Of a stretch of DNA of 64,000 nucleotides, positions 18,934-28,686 are shown piece after piece (the first letter of the stretch is position 1; the number at the start of each line of letters is the position of its first letter). The position numbers and the translations under genes were made by a program. The notes under the pieces were generated by a model that was not told the origin of the DNA, searched no databases, and was given only the letters and a program-made list of their open reading frames with translations. Origin of the DNA: Legionella geestiana (GTDB lineage: Bacteria; Pseudomonadota; Gammaproteobacteria; Legionellales; Legionellaceae); NCBI RefSeq assembly GCF_004571195.1, contig NZ_CP038271.1, forward strand, positions 2,413,001 to 2,477,000. Direction: 5' to 3'.

Positions 18934-21916
18934 CCGTGCGCAGGAAGGTATGGTGCAGGGGATTCTCCGCCTGCAAGGTGGGTGTGCGACACTCTGTGCC
19001 CAGCATTTTTTGTACTAACCCATGAGAGCTTTCTTCAGGCAACTGCCACAGCGCCTGTGGCGTTTCGAGGTGTCGAGCCGCCTCTGGTGTCACCTCAATG
19101 GCGGACTGCACAAATGCCTGATAATAAAGCATGCTTCTAATGGCTTCAATTTCAGAAAGCACCCACTGGCGCGCCTTACCGGCAAGGCCGTCAACGGCAT
19201 TGGCAGTAAGGGTAATGCCGTCTGCGAGATGGCGCAACAGAAAGCCTGCGCTGGAGTCCCAGAGGAATCCACTGGCTTTAAGCAACGCGCCTGCAGTGTA
19301 AGCGATAAAACGTGCGAGGGGATTTGTGAGCGTGAGCAGGAGGCGTACCGTGAGCGAGCCAGTGTCCACCAATGGCAGAATAAACAGGTTTTTAAAAACA
19401 TCAAAAACCGGGCTGACAAGCAGCATCGGTATAAACGTTAACACTTTAAGGACAGGATGGCCTGGCAGGCGCTCCATGGGGTTTACAAAGCCATACAGCC
19501 TTGAGGGATGAAATCCTTCGAAATAATTCCAGGAACCCGGACGGTTCGCAAAGTAGTCAAGCGCATTGCCAATTTCACGAAGATTGCCAAGTGCACCAAG
19601 GCTCATCGTCAGCACCGCCGTTATCCCGCGAAAAGGCACATGCAGCGCCATGGCGCTGATTTCACGAAACGGTATGGTGCAGATGGCAAGGAGTAAATCA
19701 AAGCCCGCATGCACGATTTGCTTTAAGGTCTGCAAAAAGAGCCCGAAGCTTTTCAGCCAGCCGCTTAGAAAACCCCTGGCAAACCCGTGGCGTTTCCATT
19801 CGACAAACGGGGCGATAAGGAGCTCTGCCGCAATTAGACCGCCTCTTAAGAGCCAGCGAAGCGTGCCAAGCAGCCAGTCTTCTCCGGGATGCATGATGGT
19901 GTCATAGATGGCAGCACCACCTTTTACGCCAAGGAAGAAATAATTAATCCACGGAAAGGAACCCATTTCATCCTCAAAACGTGGAATGGCAGTGCAAATG
20001 CCTTTGCCCATGGAGAGTGCCAGCGACACCACCATGGCCACTTCGACCGGGTCGTCTTTGATGAGTGTAATGGCGCCGGTGATAAATTCATCAATGCTCC
20101 CCACCATAATGACGCCCTGCCAGTAGGTCATGGCGGCGGAAATGGCTTCAGACAGGGTTCCGTGGCTCATCCAGCGCGCCATGTCCTGAGTGGGGCCGAT
20201 GGCTTTTATCAAGCCATGAAGCTGAAGTTTGGTGAGGAGTGCCGTCAGCGCCTTCGGCGCCATTATGGCACCGGCACCGTAAAAATAAACCGCCATGGCA
20301 AGCGTTCCAATCACCGGATTACGTTCACTGGTGTCGACAAAAAAATCAGAAAAATGACGAAACACGCCGAACATGCGGTGTGCTGGATTTGTATATCGCG
20401 CATGCATCCCCGGATGGTCGGGGCGGGCTACACGATAGTTTTTAAGCGCGTTTTTGGCGAAGTCTTCTAAGGTTTCTGTGGGCGACAGAATACCCTGTTC
20501 GCGTAAAATGGTCTGCAGATGTTCAAGATTGGGTGCAGGAGGGGGAGCAGGTTCTGGCTCGAGCTTTGGATGACCGGCTTCAACATGGGCCTCAAACGCA
20601 TTGTGTAAATCGTGCATCACGTAATCACGCAGGATAGTATACAAGCGGCGCATGGCGACTGGAATTTGCGTGATAATCGCTTTAATGCGCAGGCGAATCC
20701 GCTCAAAGAGGTAAAGGTGCTTTTCACTGAGGGACGCAAGCTCCAGTAAATCTTCACCGTCTGGCAGTAAAAACACGCGTCCTTGAGGCAGTTCGCCAAA
20801 TGCGAACCGTTTGACGGTATTGTTCACACGCAGCAAAAAGGCGCGTTCCCCGGGCAGCATTCCCCAGTCGCCATCACAGCCGTAATTTACAGCAGAACAG
20901 GCCTGCTCTCGTCTTTCAAAAAGAAGAGGGCGGGTACCGCCAAGCGCGTGCGCAAGCGCTTCCAGAGAATCATAGGTTTGCTGACTGTGACCGTGAAGCT
21001 TAAACCACGGGTGAACGTATTCTTCTCGCCAGGTATCCTTATCCACGGAGGTATGCGACTGTTCTGGCTTCTGTTCTTTGGCATGATAATCTGCCCATTC
21101 ACGGGCATTTTCCCAAAGTGTTACAAAGTACTGAGCAAAGCGCTCAAAGCGATTGGCCGGAATTTTTTTCAGCGAAGGGGAGGGGTTCAGGTTATACGTC
21201 GAAATTATCACCCTCAGGGCATCTTCAAGCGCCGCACGGTTTTGCCCAATGTGCGAGTTGCTGTCCCAGATGATAGTGCGCTGTTCACGCTCCTCAAAAT
21301 CCATCTGGTCAGCCCGGGTCACACGCTGCTGAACATTGAAGGTAAACTGCTGAGCATTCTGGCGCGCGCTGTATAAAATATCGCGCAGCTCTCCTTCGGA
21401 GACGGTGGGGTGGTTTGCGAGCAGGATATTGGCGTCACGCGCTTTTTCGATGACGCGAATTACTTTTCGCCTGAGCGCTTCCTGCGCTCTGAAATGAAAA
21501 GGGGCTATTGCACGCTCGCGGGGCAGCAGCTTTTGCAGGCGCTCTACGGCACGCTTCGCAATGGCGTATTTTTGCAGCTGGAGCGGGGTTCGTTCTTCCA
21601 CATAGTGGTCTGAGCGCAGGCAATAGGCGTTGATGTGCGCGATGGCGTTGGCCACGAGCGATGATTCACGCCTGCCGGGTAAGCGGCGAACGAGTTCGGC
21701 GTTTCGGGTACGAAGAATAATCTGTGGAAATCGCTGATGATGATTGGCAATAATGCGCAGGGAGTCGCCTTTAGGCAGCTGATACTCCGTCTGATAATGG
21801 CCATGGACCAGCATGCCGGCGTGCGGACCGCGGGCTTTCCCAATCAGGGTGGGGCGGTTTTCATGGTGGGGTTTGACGGCGAGTTCAATGCGTTCTCGAA
21901 ATGCGCTTTTTGGCAC
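18869..21916 (-). CDS. Large putative membrane protein of unknown family, 1015 aa
   Basis: No family is recognised. The N-terminal 450 residues are hydrophilic, Arg/His/Glu-rich and mostly helical. A proline-rich spacer (EPEPAPPPAPN) sits near residue 455. Roughly residues 535-890 hold many hydrophobic segments (for example AMAVYFYGAGAIMAP, VAMVVSLALSMG, ELLIAPFVEW, LLAICTIPF, FIPMLLVSPVF). The C-terminus is short and acidic (RTDEDDDEVKV). GTG at 21916 is preceded by AGAGGAC at good spacing. Its 3' end overlaps the pilin gene. A soluble front, a multi-pass back and an acidic tail would fit a large secreted or membrane-remodelling protein, but this is inference. Confidence 0.72.
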   Translation of the reverse strand: MPKSAFRERIELAVKPHHENRPTLIGKARGPHAGMLVHGHYQTEYQLPKGDSLRIIANHHQRFPQIILRTRNAELVRRLPGRRESSLVANAIAHINAYCLRSDHYVEERTPLQLQKYAIAKRAVERLQKLLPRERAIAPFHFRAQEALRRKVIRVIEKARDANILLANHPTVSEGELRDILYSARQNAQQFTFNVQQRVTRADQMDFEEREQRTIIWDSNSHIGQNRAALEDALRVIISTYNLNPSPSLKKIPANRFERFAQYFVTLWENAREWADYHAKEQKPEQSHTSVDKDTWREEYVHPWFKLHGHSQQTYDSLEALAHALGGTRPLLFERREQACSAVNYGCDGDWGMLPGERAFLLRVNNTVKRFAFGELPQGRVFLLPDGEDLLELASLSEKHLYLFERIRLRIKAIITQIPVAMRRLYTILRDYVMHDLHNAFEAHVEAGHPKLEPEPAPPPAPNLEHLQTILREQGILSPTETLEDFAKNALKNYRVARPDHPGMHARYTNPAHRMFGVFRHFSDFFVDTSERNPVIGTLAMAVYFYGAGAIMAPKALTALLTKLQLHGLIKAIGPTQDMARWMSHGTLSEAISAAMTYWQGVIMVGSIDEFITGAITLIKDDPVEVAMVVSLALSMGKGICTAIPRFEDEMGSFPWINYFFLGVKGGAAIYDTIMHPGEDWLLGTLRWLLRGGLIAAELLIAPFVEWKRHGFARGFLSGWLKSFGLFLQTLKQIVHAGFDLLLAICTIPFREISAMALHVPFRGITAVLTMSLGALGNLREIGNALDYFANRPGSWNYFEGFHPSRLYGFVNPMERLPGHPVLKVLTFIPMLLVSPVFDVFKNLFILPLVDTGSLTVRLLLTLTNPLARFIAYTAGALLKASGFLWDSSAGFLLRHLADGITLTANAVDGLAGKARQWVLSEIEAIRSMLYYQAFVQSAIEVTPEAARHLETPQALWQLPEESSHGLVQKMLGTECRTPTLQAENPLHHTFLRTDEDDDEVKVTSPRMDEGLQPA

Positions 21917-22043
21917 AATTAAGTCCTCTTGATGTCCAGGAAGTCATCGTATCCTTTCACGTGTTCTCTGGCAAGCAGGATTGACATTTGGCATCCGAAT
22001 GCGACAATCACCCGCTTCCAGCCTTAATTTGCGCGGGAGGCCT

Positions 22044-23069
22044 GTGTCAAACCACGATTTTACCTTTATCGACCTTTTCGCCGGTATTGGCGGGCTGCGC
22101 CTTGGCTTTGAGGCCGCGGGCGGGCAGTGTGTTTTCACGAGCGAATGGGATGCGTTTGCACAAAAAACCTACCAGGCGAATTTCGCGCCTTTGCACCCGG
22201 TCTGCGGCGATATTACCCAAATTGATTCGGCAGAAATACCTGAACACGATGTCCTGCTTGCGGGCTTTCCCTGTCAGCCGTTCAGCATTGCGGGGGTGTC
22301 GAAAAAAAACTCATTAGGGCGCGCACACGGCTTTGCCTGCGAAACGCAGGGTACGCTTTTTTTTGATGTGGCGCGCATTCTTGCGGCCAGACGACCGCGG
22401 GCTTTTCTTCTTGAGAATGTTAAAAACCTGCTCTCCCACGACCGTGGACGCACCTTTGAAGTCATACGGCGCACGCTGACAGAAGATCTTGGCTACGACA
22501 TTCATTACCGGGTCTTAAACGGTCGCCATTTTGTGCCACAGCACCGTGAGCGTATTTTTATCATAGGATTCGCGTCTCCCTGTAAGTTTGACTGGCAACC
22601 GGAAGTCTTTCCCCCTATTGGTCCTGAAAGTCCTAAACTTGGCGATATTCTGCATCCTGAAAACGGGTCTGAAATTGATGTTGATGGTGGACGTTATCTG
22701 GATGAGGGGGGGCGTGTTCATGCGAAATACCACCTTTCTGACAGGCTCTGGACCTATCTGCAGGACTACGCGGCCCGCCACCGTGCGCGCGGCAACGGTT
22801 TTGGATGCTCAGTCGTTGGGAAGAACGATACGACCCGCACACTTTCCGCCCGGTATTATAAGGATGGCTCAGAGATTCTTGTAAGCACCGGCATGCATTC
22901 CAATCCGAGACGCCTCACCCCGCGTGAGTGCGCCCGCCTCATGGGGTACCCGGATACCTTCCGTATTCCAGTATCTGACACGCGCGCATGGCGTCAGTTT
23001 GGCAATTCCGTCGTAATGCCGCTGGTGCGCCAGGTAGCGATGCTGATGAAACCGTGGATCGTGGCCTGA
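22044..23069 (+). CDS. DNA (cytosine-5-)-methyltransferase, solitary
   Basis: All diagnostic m5C methyltransferase motifs are present in order: [17 protein letters not shown] (SAM binding), [10 protein letters not shown] with the nucleophilic Cys, [23 protein letters not shown], then a variable target-recognition region, [17 protein letters not shown] and [10 protein letters not shown]. With GTG 22044 the product is 341 aa and starts just before motif I; GGGAGG lies only 3 bases upstream. In-frame starts at 21999 (ATG) and 21981 (TTG) are alternatives. No restriction nuclease or Vsr gene is adjacent. It is transcribed divergently from the 1015-aa gene and precedes era. Its recognition sequence cannot be read from the protein alone. 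Confidence 0.93.
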   Translation: MSNHDFTFIDLFAGIGGLRLGFEAAGGQCVFTSEWDAFAQKTYQANFAPLHPVCGDITQIDSAEIPEHDVLLAGFPCQPFSIAGVSKKNSLGRAHGFACETQGTLFFDVARILAARRPRAFLLENVKNLLSHDRGRTFEVIRRTLTEDLGYDIHYRVLNGRHFVPQHRERIFIIGFASPCKFDWQPEVFPPIGPESPKLGDILHPENGSEIDVDGGRYLDEGGRVHAKYHLSDRLWTYLQDYAARHRARGNGFGCSVVGKNDTTRTLSARYYKDGSEILVSTGMHSNPRRLTPRECARLMGYPDTFRIPVSDTRAWRQFGNSVVMPLVRQVAMLMKPWIVA

Positions 23070-23127
23070 CCCTCGCAATCTGTGGCTTTTGCTGGTAATA
23101 TGCTCTGAAAATACACAGGAATCGTGC

Positions 23128-24021
23128 ATGAGCAGTTATTGTGGTTACATCGCGCTGGTTGGGCGCCCCAATGTTGGAAAATCAACCCTTTTAAACCGGA
23201 TTGTCGAGCAAAAGCTCAGCATTACGTCGCGCAAACCGCAGACGACACGGCATAACATTCTTGGTGTGCGCACGGAGGGGGAGTATCAGTATATTTGTGT
23301 GGATACCCCAGGCCTTCACGAGCGAGCGCCAAAGGCGATGAATCGTCTCATGAATAAATCCGCCAGCATGGCCGCGCGTGATGTGGATGTGGTGGTGCTG
23401 GTTGTTGAAGCCGGTCGCTGGGATGCCAAAGATGACTATGCGCTTTTGCGTGCGGCAGGAGCGGGGGTTCCCTGCATTCTTGCGGTTAACAAGATAGACA
23501 AGCTTGCTGACAAGGCGCTCCTGCTGCCGTTTCTTGAGATGGCGGGGCAAAAGCACACCTTCGATGCCATCATTCCGCTTTCAGCGCGCAGTGGCGTGCA
23601 GGTGGATGTGCTGCTTGAACGCCTGAAAACCTATCTGCCAGAAGGCCCGCACCTCTTCGAAGAAGATGCCGTTACTGACCGCCCGGTACATTTTCTCTGC
23701 GCGGAACTGCTGCGGGAGAAAGTATTTCGCTACTGTGGTCAGGAACTGCCTTACTCCACGACGGTTGAGATAGAATCGTTCACCGACGATGGCCGCCTTG
23801 CGCACCTGCATGCTTTAATTCTCGTTGAAAAGGAAAGCCACAAACGGATGATTATCGGCGACAAGGGGCGCAAGCTTCGCGAAATTGCCACAAGCGCGCG
23901 CATGGACATGGAGAAACTGCTCGACAGGAAAGTGTTTCTTGAATGCTGGTGCAAGGTCAAGTCCAACTGGTCGGATGACGAGCGCGCATTGAAACAGCTT
24001 GGATATGGACCGGAATCATAG
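23128..24021 (+). CDS. era: GTPase Era, 16S rRNA-binding ribosome assembly factor
   Basis: Era binds GTP and the 3' end of 16S rRNA and acts late in 30S maturation. G motifs: G1 GRPNVGKST, G3 DTPGLH, G4 NKID; the C-terminal KH domain is in GDKGRKLREIATSARMDME. ATG 23128 (MSSYCGYIALVGRP) gives 297 aa, the usual length, and has AGGA seven bases upstream; an earlier in-frame start adds an atypical leader. It overlaps recO. rnc, normally just before era, is instead at 47.7 kb. Confidence 0.96.
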   Translation: MSSYCGYIALVGRPNVGKSTLLNRIVEQKLSITSRKPQTTRHNILGVRTEGEYQYICVDTPGLHERAPKAMNRLMNKSASMAARDVDVVVLVVEAGRWDAKDDYALLRAAGAGVPCILAVNKIDKLADKALLLPFLEMAGQKHTFDAIIPLSARSGVQVDVLLERLKTYLPEGPHLFEEDAVTDRPVHFLCAELLREKVFRYCGQELPYSTTVEIESFTDDGRLAHLHALILVEKESHKRMIIGDKGRKLREIATSARMDMEKLLDRKVFLECWCKVKSNWSDDERALKQLGYGPES

Positions 24022-24709
24022 CGATGCGTGGGTGTTGCACCTTGAATGGCGCGGTGAAACCAGTGCCGAGGTGCATTTTTTTACCCGCGAGTGGGGCGTG
24101 CTGGTCGCGCGGGTGCGTAATGCCCGTAAACACCGGGCGCTCCTGCAGCCTTTTATACCGTTGTGGCTGCACACAACCGTCTCGCGTGAGCGCCGTTTTG
24201 TGAATGCCCTTGAGGCCTGTGCTCCCCCCATTCAACTCTCGGGCGAAGCGCTTTTCTCGGGACTGTATCTGAATGAACTTATCAGCCTCTGTTTTCGCGC
24301 GAATGAGGCGCAGGAGGGGCTGTTTTCGCATTTTGCCCGTGCGCTTGAGGAGCTGGCAAACGTTGAAAATCGAGCCGGGCTTGAAGTGCTTTTACGTGAA
24401 TTTGAGTGGACACTGCTGCTGGCCTGCGGGTATGCTCCGTCCCTCGACAGGGAGGCAGAAAGCGGTCTGCCCGTGCGCGCTGATGGTTTTTATGGTCTGA
24501 GGCCCGGAGTCGGCCTTGTGGCGTGTGATACGGGCATTAGCGGTGCGCACATTCAGGCGATGCGGGAGGGGAATCTTTCTGATATCCATGTGCGCCGTTC
24601 GGCAAAACGACTGATGCAGGAGGCCCTTAAACATGCGCTTGGCGGCAGGCCCATCCGTACGCGCGAATTGTTTGCAGGTCTCAGGAACAACAGGAATCAT
24701 CATGACTAA
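24005..24709 (+). CDS. recO: DNA repair protein RecO
   Basis: RecO works with RecF and RecR to load RecA at gaps. The product (about 234 aa) starts with the OB-fold strand [23 protein letters not shown] and [17 protein letters not shown], then the helical domain with LYLNELI and [21 protein letters not shown] at the C-terminus, matching gammaproteobacterial RecO. Either ATG 24005 or TTG 23999 can start it; both overlap the end of era. It overlaps pdxJ by 8 bases, completing the standard era-recO-pdxJ operon. Confidence 0.93.
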   Translation: MDRNHSDAWVLHLEWRGETSAEVHFFTREWGVLVARVRNARKHRALLQPFIPLWLHTTVSRERRFVNALEACAPPIQLSGEALFSGLYLNELISLCFRANEAQEGLFSHFARALEELANVENRAGLEVLLREFEWTLLLACGYAPSLDREAESGLPVRADGFYGLRPGVGLVACDTGISGAHIQAMREGNLSDIHVRRSAKRLMQEALKHALGGRPIRTRELFAGLRNNRNHHD

Positions 24710-25448
24710 ACCATTGTTTTTAGGCGTCAATATTGATCACATCGCAACGGTGCGACAGGCGCGCGGCACGCGCTATCCCGATCCGGTGCAGGCGGCGATG
24801 GTGGCTGAGGAAGCGGGGGCGGATGGCATTACCCTGCACATGCGCGAGGATTTGCGCCACATTCAGGCGCGTGATGTACGCCTCATTCGCGAAGTGCTCC
24901 AGACCCGTATGAACCTTGAACTGGCCGTTACTGAGCCGATGGTGGAGTTTGCGCTTGAAATTTCTCCCGAGCATGCCTGTCTCGTCCCTGAAAGGCGCGA
25001 GGAAGTCACGACCGAAGGCGGACTTGATGTGATTGCCAATGAAAAAGCTGTATCCAGCGCCATCGCGCGTCTTGCGGCCATTCACAGCGAGGTTTCGTTG
25101 TTTATCGACCCTGATATGGCACAGATTGCCGCGGCACATCATCTCGGCGCACCGGCCATTGAACTGCATACCGGGCGTTATGCCGATGCGGTGGGTGAGG
25201 CCGCGCGCCTTTCGGAGCTTGAGCGGATTAGACGTGCCGCTGAATATGCTGCTAAGATGGGATTGATTGTCAATGCCGGACACGGTCTGAATTATCAGAA
25301 TGTTGGCCCGATTGCTGCAATCACGGAGCTGAACGAACTAAACATTGGCCATGCCATTGTTGCACGTGCCTGCTTTTCCGGCCTTTTTGAGGCAGTGCGC
25401 ACCATGCGCCAGTTGATGCAGGAAGCACGAAACCATGTCAAAAACTGA
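24702..25448 (+). CDS. pdxJ: Pyridoxine 5'-phosphate synthase
   Basis: PdxJ condenses 1-deoxyxylulose 5-phosphate with 3-amino-2-oxopropyl phosphate to make pyridoxine 5'-phosphate (vitamin B6). The TIM-barrel motifs are clear: [64 protein letters not shown] and [10 protein letters not shown]. The ATG at 24702 gives 248 aa, the family size; an upstream in-frame start would only add recO-overlapping residues. It overlaps the following oxidoreductase gene by 14 bases. Confidence 0.96.
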   Translation: MTKPLFLGVNIDHIATVRQARGTRYPDPVQAAMVAEEAGADGITLHMREDLRHIQARDVRLIREVLQTRMNLELAVTEPMVEFALEISPEHACLVPERREEVTTEGGLDVIANEKAVSSAIARLAAIHSEVSLFIDPDMAQIAAAHHLGAPAIELHTGRYADAVGEAARLSELERIRRAAEYAAKMGLIVNAGHGLNYQNVGPIAAITELNELNIGHAIVARACFSGLFEAVRTMRQLMQEARNHVKN

Positions 25449-27255
25449 TACGCTGGTCATTCGTATTACCGGGGACTCCGGCGATGGAGTTCAGCTCGTA
25501 GGCGAACGCCTCACCGTTACTGCCGCGCAGAGCGGCAGAGATGTGCGCACGCTGCCGGACTTTCCTGCCGAAATCCGTGCCCCTGCCGGAACGGTTGGAG
25601 GAGTGTCAGGCTTTCAGCTCGCCATCTCCGAGCACGCCATTTTTACCGCCGGTGAAACGCTTGATGTCCTTGTGGCGCTGAATCCTGCCGCCTTGAAAAA
25701 CGCCTTGCCGTTTTTGCGTGAGGGTGGGCTTTTGCTGATAAACGAAGACAGCTTCACTGATAAAGACTGGCAAAAAGCCAGCATGAGCCCTGATTTTTTG
25801 AGTAATGTCGCGGAACTTTATCAGGTATTACGTGTGCCGCTTGTCACCAATACCCTGCGCGCGGTGGAAGGCATTGAGGTTTCCCGTGCGGAAGCGAAAA
25901 AATCAAAGAATTTTTATGTGCTTGGCATTGTGCTCTGGCTGTTTGATTTGCCAACCGAACACAGCCTGAATTTTGTGGCAAGCCGTTTTCGTAAACGCCC
26001 GGTGATTGCGGATGCCAACCGTGAAGCCTTGATGGCGGGATATAACTATTGCCTGACTCTCGAGCTTTCGTGCCGCCATTTTGTACTGGGGCAGCTGCGC
26101 CGCGAAGAAGGGGAGTATCGCCAGATTACCGGAGTGGAGGCGGTGGCACTTGCTGCAGCGACCGTATCGGTTGCGACCCGACAGCCCCTGCTGGTGGCGG
26201 GGTATCCCATTACGCCTTCGTCTGCCATTTTGCATGAATGTGCAAAGCTTTCGGATTTTGGCATCCAACTCTTTCAGGCAGAAGACGAAATTGCCGCACT
26301 CTGCGCCTGCGTTGGCGCGGCGTTTGGCGGACGGCTTGCGATGACCTGCACCTCGGGTCCCGGGCTTGACCTTAAAAGTGAAGCGCTGGGGCTTGCCGTC
26401 ATGACGGAGCTGCCGGTAGTGCTTGTTGACATGCAGCGAGCGGGCGCATCTACCGGCCTGCCGACTAAAACGGGTCAGAGTGATTTACAGCAGGCGCTCT
26501 ACGGCCGCCACGGTGAAGCGCCACTGCCGGTAATTGCGGCATCCACCCCGGCCGATTGCTTTACGACCATCATTGAGGCCTTTCGCATTGCCGCGCGTTA
26601 CATGACCCCGGTCATTGTGCTGCTCGATGCGTTTCTTGCCAATGCCGCAGAGCCCTGGAAAATTCCCGACCCTGAAACACTCGAACTTCCAGAACTCGCA
26701 TTCAACCGTTTCCCAAAACCCTACCAGCGCGATGCTGAACTGTGCCGCAGCTGGAACGTGCCAGGCACACCGGGTCTTATACATCAGGTGGGGGGGCTTG
26801 AAAAACAGGGGGATGAAGGACGCGTGAGTTATGACGCAGAAAATCATCAGCACATGGTAAAAGTGCGCGCACAAAAGGTTGCGGGCATTGCCCGTGAATA
26901 TGCTCCCCTCATCATTGAAGGAGATGTTGAAGCGCCAACGCTGATTATTGGCTGGGGCAGCACCTGGGGTGCCATCAAGGCCTCTGTTGCAGCACTTGCC
27001 GGTCAGGGGATTCCCATGGCCATGCTGCATCTTCGCCACCTTTCTCCGCTGCCCCACGGCCTTGGGGATATCCTTCGTAAATATTCCAATGTACTGGTCG
27101 CCGAACTCAATACCGGTCATCTGTGCCGAGAGCTGCGTGCGCATTATCTCGTGGATGCGCGCTCCATTGCCCAGTGTAACGGTCTGCCGTTTACCGTCAC
27201 GCGCCTTGTCGATGCCATCAAAAGGGAAATCTGCCATGAACAAGCCCTTGTATAG
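25435..27255 (+). CDS. korA: 2-oxoacid:acceptor (ferredoxin) oxidoreductase, fused gamma-alpha subunit
   Basis: With the next gene this makes a two-subunit enzyme that oxidatively decarboxylates a 2-oxoacid (typically 2-oxoglutarate) to an acyl-CoA with a low-potential acceptor. Residues 1 to about 185 are the gamma domain ([35 protein letters not shown]). The alpha part has [31 protein letters not shown] and [19 protein letters not shown], typical of KorA-type enzymes. At 606 aa it is a normal gamma-alpha fusion. It overlaps pdxJ and the beta subunit, so it appears to be in the same operon. The substrate is assigned from family resemblance only. Confidence 0.88.
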   Translation: MSKTDTLVIRITGDSGDGVQLVGERLTVTAAQSGRDVRTLPDFPAEIRAPAGTVGGVSGFQLAISEHAIFTAGETLDVLVALNPAALKNALPFLREGGLLLINEDSFTDKDWQKASMSPDFLSNVAELYQVLRVPLVTNTLRAVEGIEVSRAEAKKSKNFYVLGIVLWLFDLPTEHSLNFVASRFRKRPVIADANREALMAGYNYCLTLELSCRHFVLGQLRREEGEYRQITGVEAVALAAATVSVATRQPLLVAGYPITPSSAILHECAKLSDFGIQLFQAEDEIAALCACVGAAFGGRLAMTCTSGPGLDLKSEALGLAVMTELPVVLVDMQRAGASTGLPTKTGQSDLQQALYGRHGEAPLPVIAASTPADCFTTIIEAFRIAARYMTPVIVLLDAFLANAAEPWKIPDPETLELPELAFNRFPKPYQRDAELCRSWNVPGTPGLIHQVGGLEKQGDEGRVSYDAENHQHMVKVRAQKVAGIAREYAPLIIEGDVEAPTLIIGWGSTWGAIKASVAALAGQGIPMAMLHLRHLSPLPHGLGDILRKYSNVLVAELNTGHLCRELRAHYLVDARSIAQCNGLPFTVTRLVDAIKREICHEQALV

Positions 27256-28222
27256 TCGCGAAGATTTTACCAACGCCAATGAGGTGCGCTGGTGTCCTGG
27301 CTGCGGGGATTACGCGATTCTCGCTGCCTTGCAAAAATTTTTACCAGAGCTTGGCCTCGCACCTGAAGAGCACGTGTTTGTATCAGGGATTGGGTGTGCC
27401 GGGCGGCTGCCTTATTACATGAACACCTACGGTTTTCATACCATACATGGTCGTGCACCGGCAGTAGCTACCGGCCTTAAAGCCATGCGAGACGATTTAA
27501 CCGTCTGGGTGATAACCGGTGACGGTGATGCCCTGAGCATTGGCGGCAACCAGCTGATTCACTGCCTGCGCCGCAACGTGAACGTTAAAATTCTTCTTTT
27601 TAACAACCAGGTCTATGGTTTGACCAAAGGGCAGTTTTCGCCAACGTCTCCCAAAGGCCAGGTGACTAAAACGTCTCTGAATGGCGTGCAGACCGAGCCA
27701 CAAAACCCACTGGTGCTGGCACTGGCCGCCGGTGCAGGCTTTGTAGCGCGTGCGGTGGATAAAGACCCGCAGCATCTTGCACAGATTCTGAAAGCGGCAC
27801 ACGCCCATAAAGGTTGTGCCTTTGTGGAAATTTATCAGGACTGCAATATTTTCAACAACGGCGCATTTGACGCGTTTGCGCTGAAAGCCAATCGCTCTGA
27901 ACATACGCTTGTGCTTGAGGACGGTGCTCCGCTTTGCTTTGGCGAGAAGGCTGATAAAGCCATCGCACTGAGAGAGGGGCGTCTTACGCATGCGCCGGAT
28001 ACAAAGCAGGCCGCACACCATGATTCAAGCGACTGGGATGCTGCGATGCGTCTTGCGCGCCTGTCTTTCCCTGATTTCCCGGTGCCGCTTGGCGTCTATT
28101 ACCGGGATGAGCGACCAGTTTTCACGCTCTCAGGCAGCGTGGAGAAAGACTTTAATGATCTCTCTGCACTCTATCGCAGCAAAGCCAGCTGGGAGCAGAT
28201 GCAGCCTGCCGGGAGAGAGTAG
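27236..28222 (+). CDS. korB: 2-oxoacid:acceptor (ferredoxin) oxidoreductase, beta subunit
   Basis: This is the thiamine diphosphate-binding partner of the preceding subunit. Near the N-terminus WCPGCGDY and GIGCAGRLPYY hold [4Fe-4S] cysteines. The ThDP/Mg site is GDGDALSIGGNQLIH with a following NNQVYGLTKGQFSPTS. ATG 27236 gives 328 aa and overlaps the alpha gene by 20 bases; an open frame continues upstream inside the alpha gene but is its shadow. No dedicated ferredoxin gene is adjacent. Confidence 0.9.
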   Translation: MNKPLYSREDFTNANEVRWCPGCGDYAILAALQKFLPELGLAPEEHVFVSGIGCAGRLPYYMNTYGFHTIHGRAPAVATGLKAMRDDLTVWVITGDGDALSIGGNQLIHCLRRNVNVKILLFNNQVYGLTKGQFSPTSPKGQVTKTSLNGVQTEPQNPLVLALAAGAGFVARAVDKDPQHLAQILKAAHAHKGCAFVEIYQDCNIFNNGAFDAFALKANRSEHTLVLEDGAPLCFGEKADKAIALREGRLTHAPDTKQAAHHDSSDWDAAMRLARLSFPDFPVPLGVYYRDERPVFTLSGSVEKDFNDLSALYRSKASWEQMQPAGRE

Positions 28223-28236
28223 AGCGCGTCCTCGCC

Positions 28237-28686
28237 CTAACCTTTTACACCCTCCTGACTCAGGGTGTGTGTCTGCAGCGCACACCCGGCCGTTCGGTAC
28301 CCGCGGTAACGCGCGCGCCCGGCTTCTCGTGCCGCTTCCTCGCCACTGATAATTTCAATCACACGCTGAAACCGTCCATAGAATGCCGGGATGACGGCTG
28401 AAAGGTTCACAAGAATATCGTTGAACCCCCGTGGCTCGGCGAGACCAATTTGTACCGGCGGGGGGTAATCCGGGCCTTCACCCTGGAGATTATGCGGAAT
28501 GAAACTCTGCGGCTTAAAAGTCCAGAGCGCTTCATCAAGCGTTTCCGCATCGGCTTCGGTGTCGCAGAAGACAAAGACCTGATGCTTTCGCAGCCAGGCC
28601 TTTTCAATCAGACGACAGATAACCTGCCAGCGCCCCTCAGGTGAGGGGTCTTCAAGCAGGTAAAAATCAACCCGCACGGGCGACAT
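28237..28686 (-). CDS. holC: DNA polymerase III chi subunit
   Basis: HolC links the polymerase III clamp loader to SSB. The 149-aa protein starts RVDFYLLEDP, with the chi-family pattern VICRLIEKAWLRKHQVFVFCD, then LDEALWTFKPQSFIPHN and PRGFNDILVNLS. The C-terminal 25 residues (RYRGYRTAGCALQTH) extend past the usual end. It overlaps the 3' end of pepA by 20 bases; pepA-holC is a common gammaproteobacterial order. Confidence 0.93.
   Translation of the reverse strand: MSPVRVDFYLLEDPSPEGRWQVICRLIEKAWLRKHQVFVFCDTEADAETLDEALWTFKPQSFIPHNLQGEGPDYPPPVQIGLAEPRGFNDILVNLSAVIPAFYGRFQRVIEIISGEEAAREAGRARYRGYRTAGCALQTHTLSQEGVKG

Noticed and set aside
26948-27235. Extension of korB upstream by 96 codons
   Set aside because: It overlaps the conserved end of the alpha subunit; ATG 27236 gives the normal length and start.
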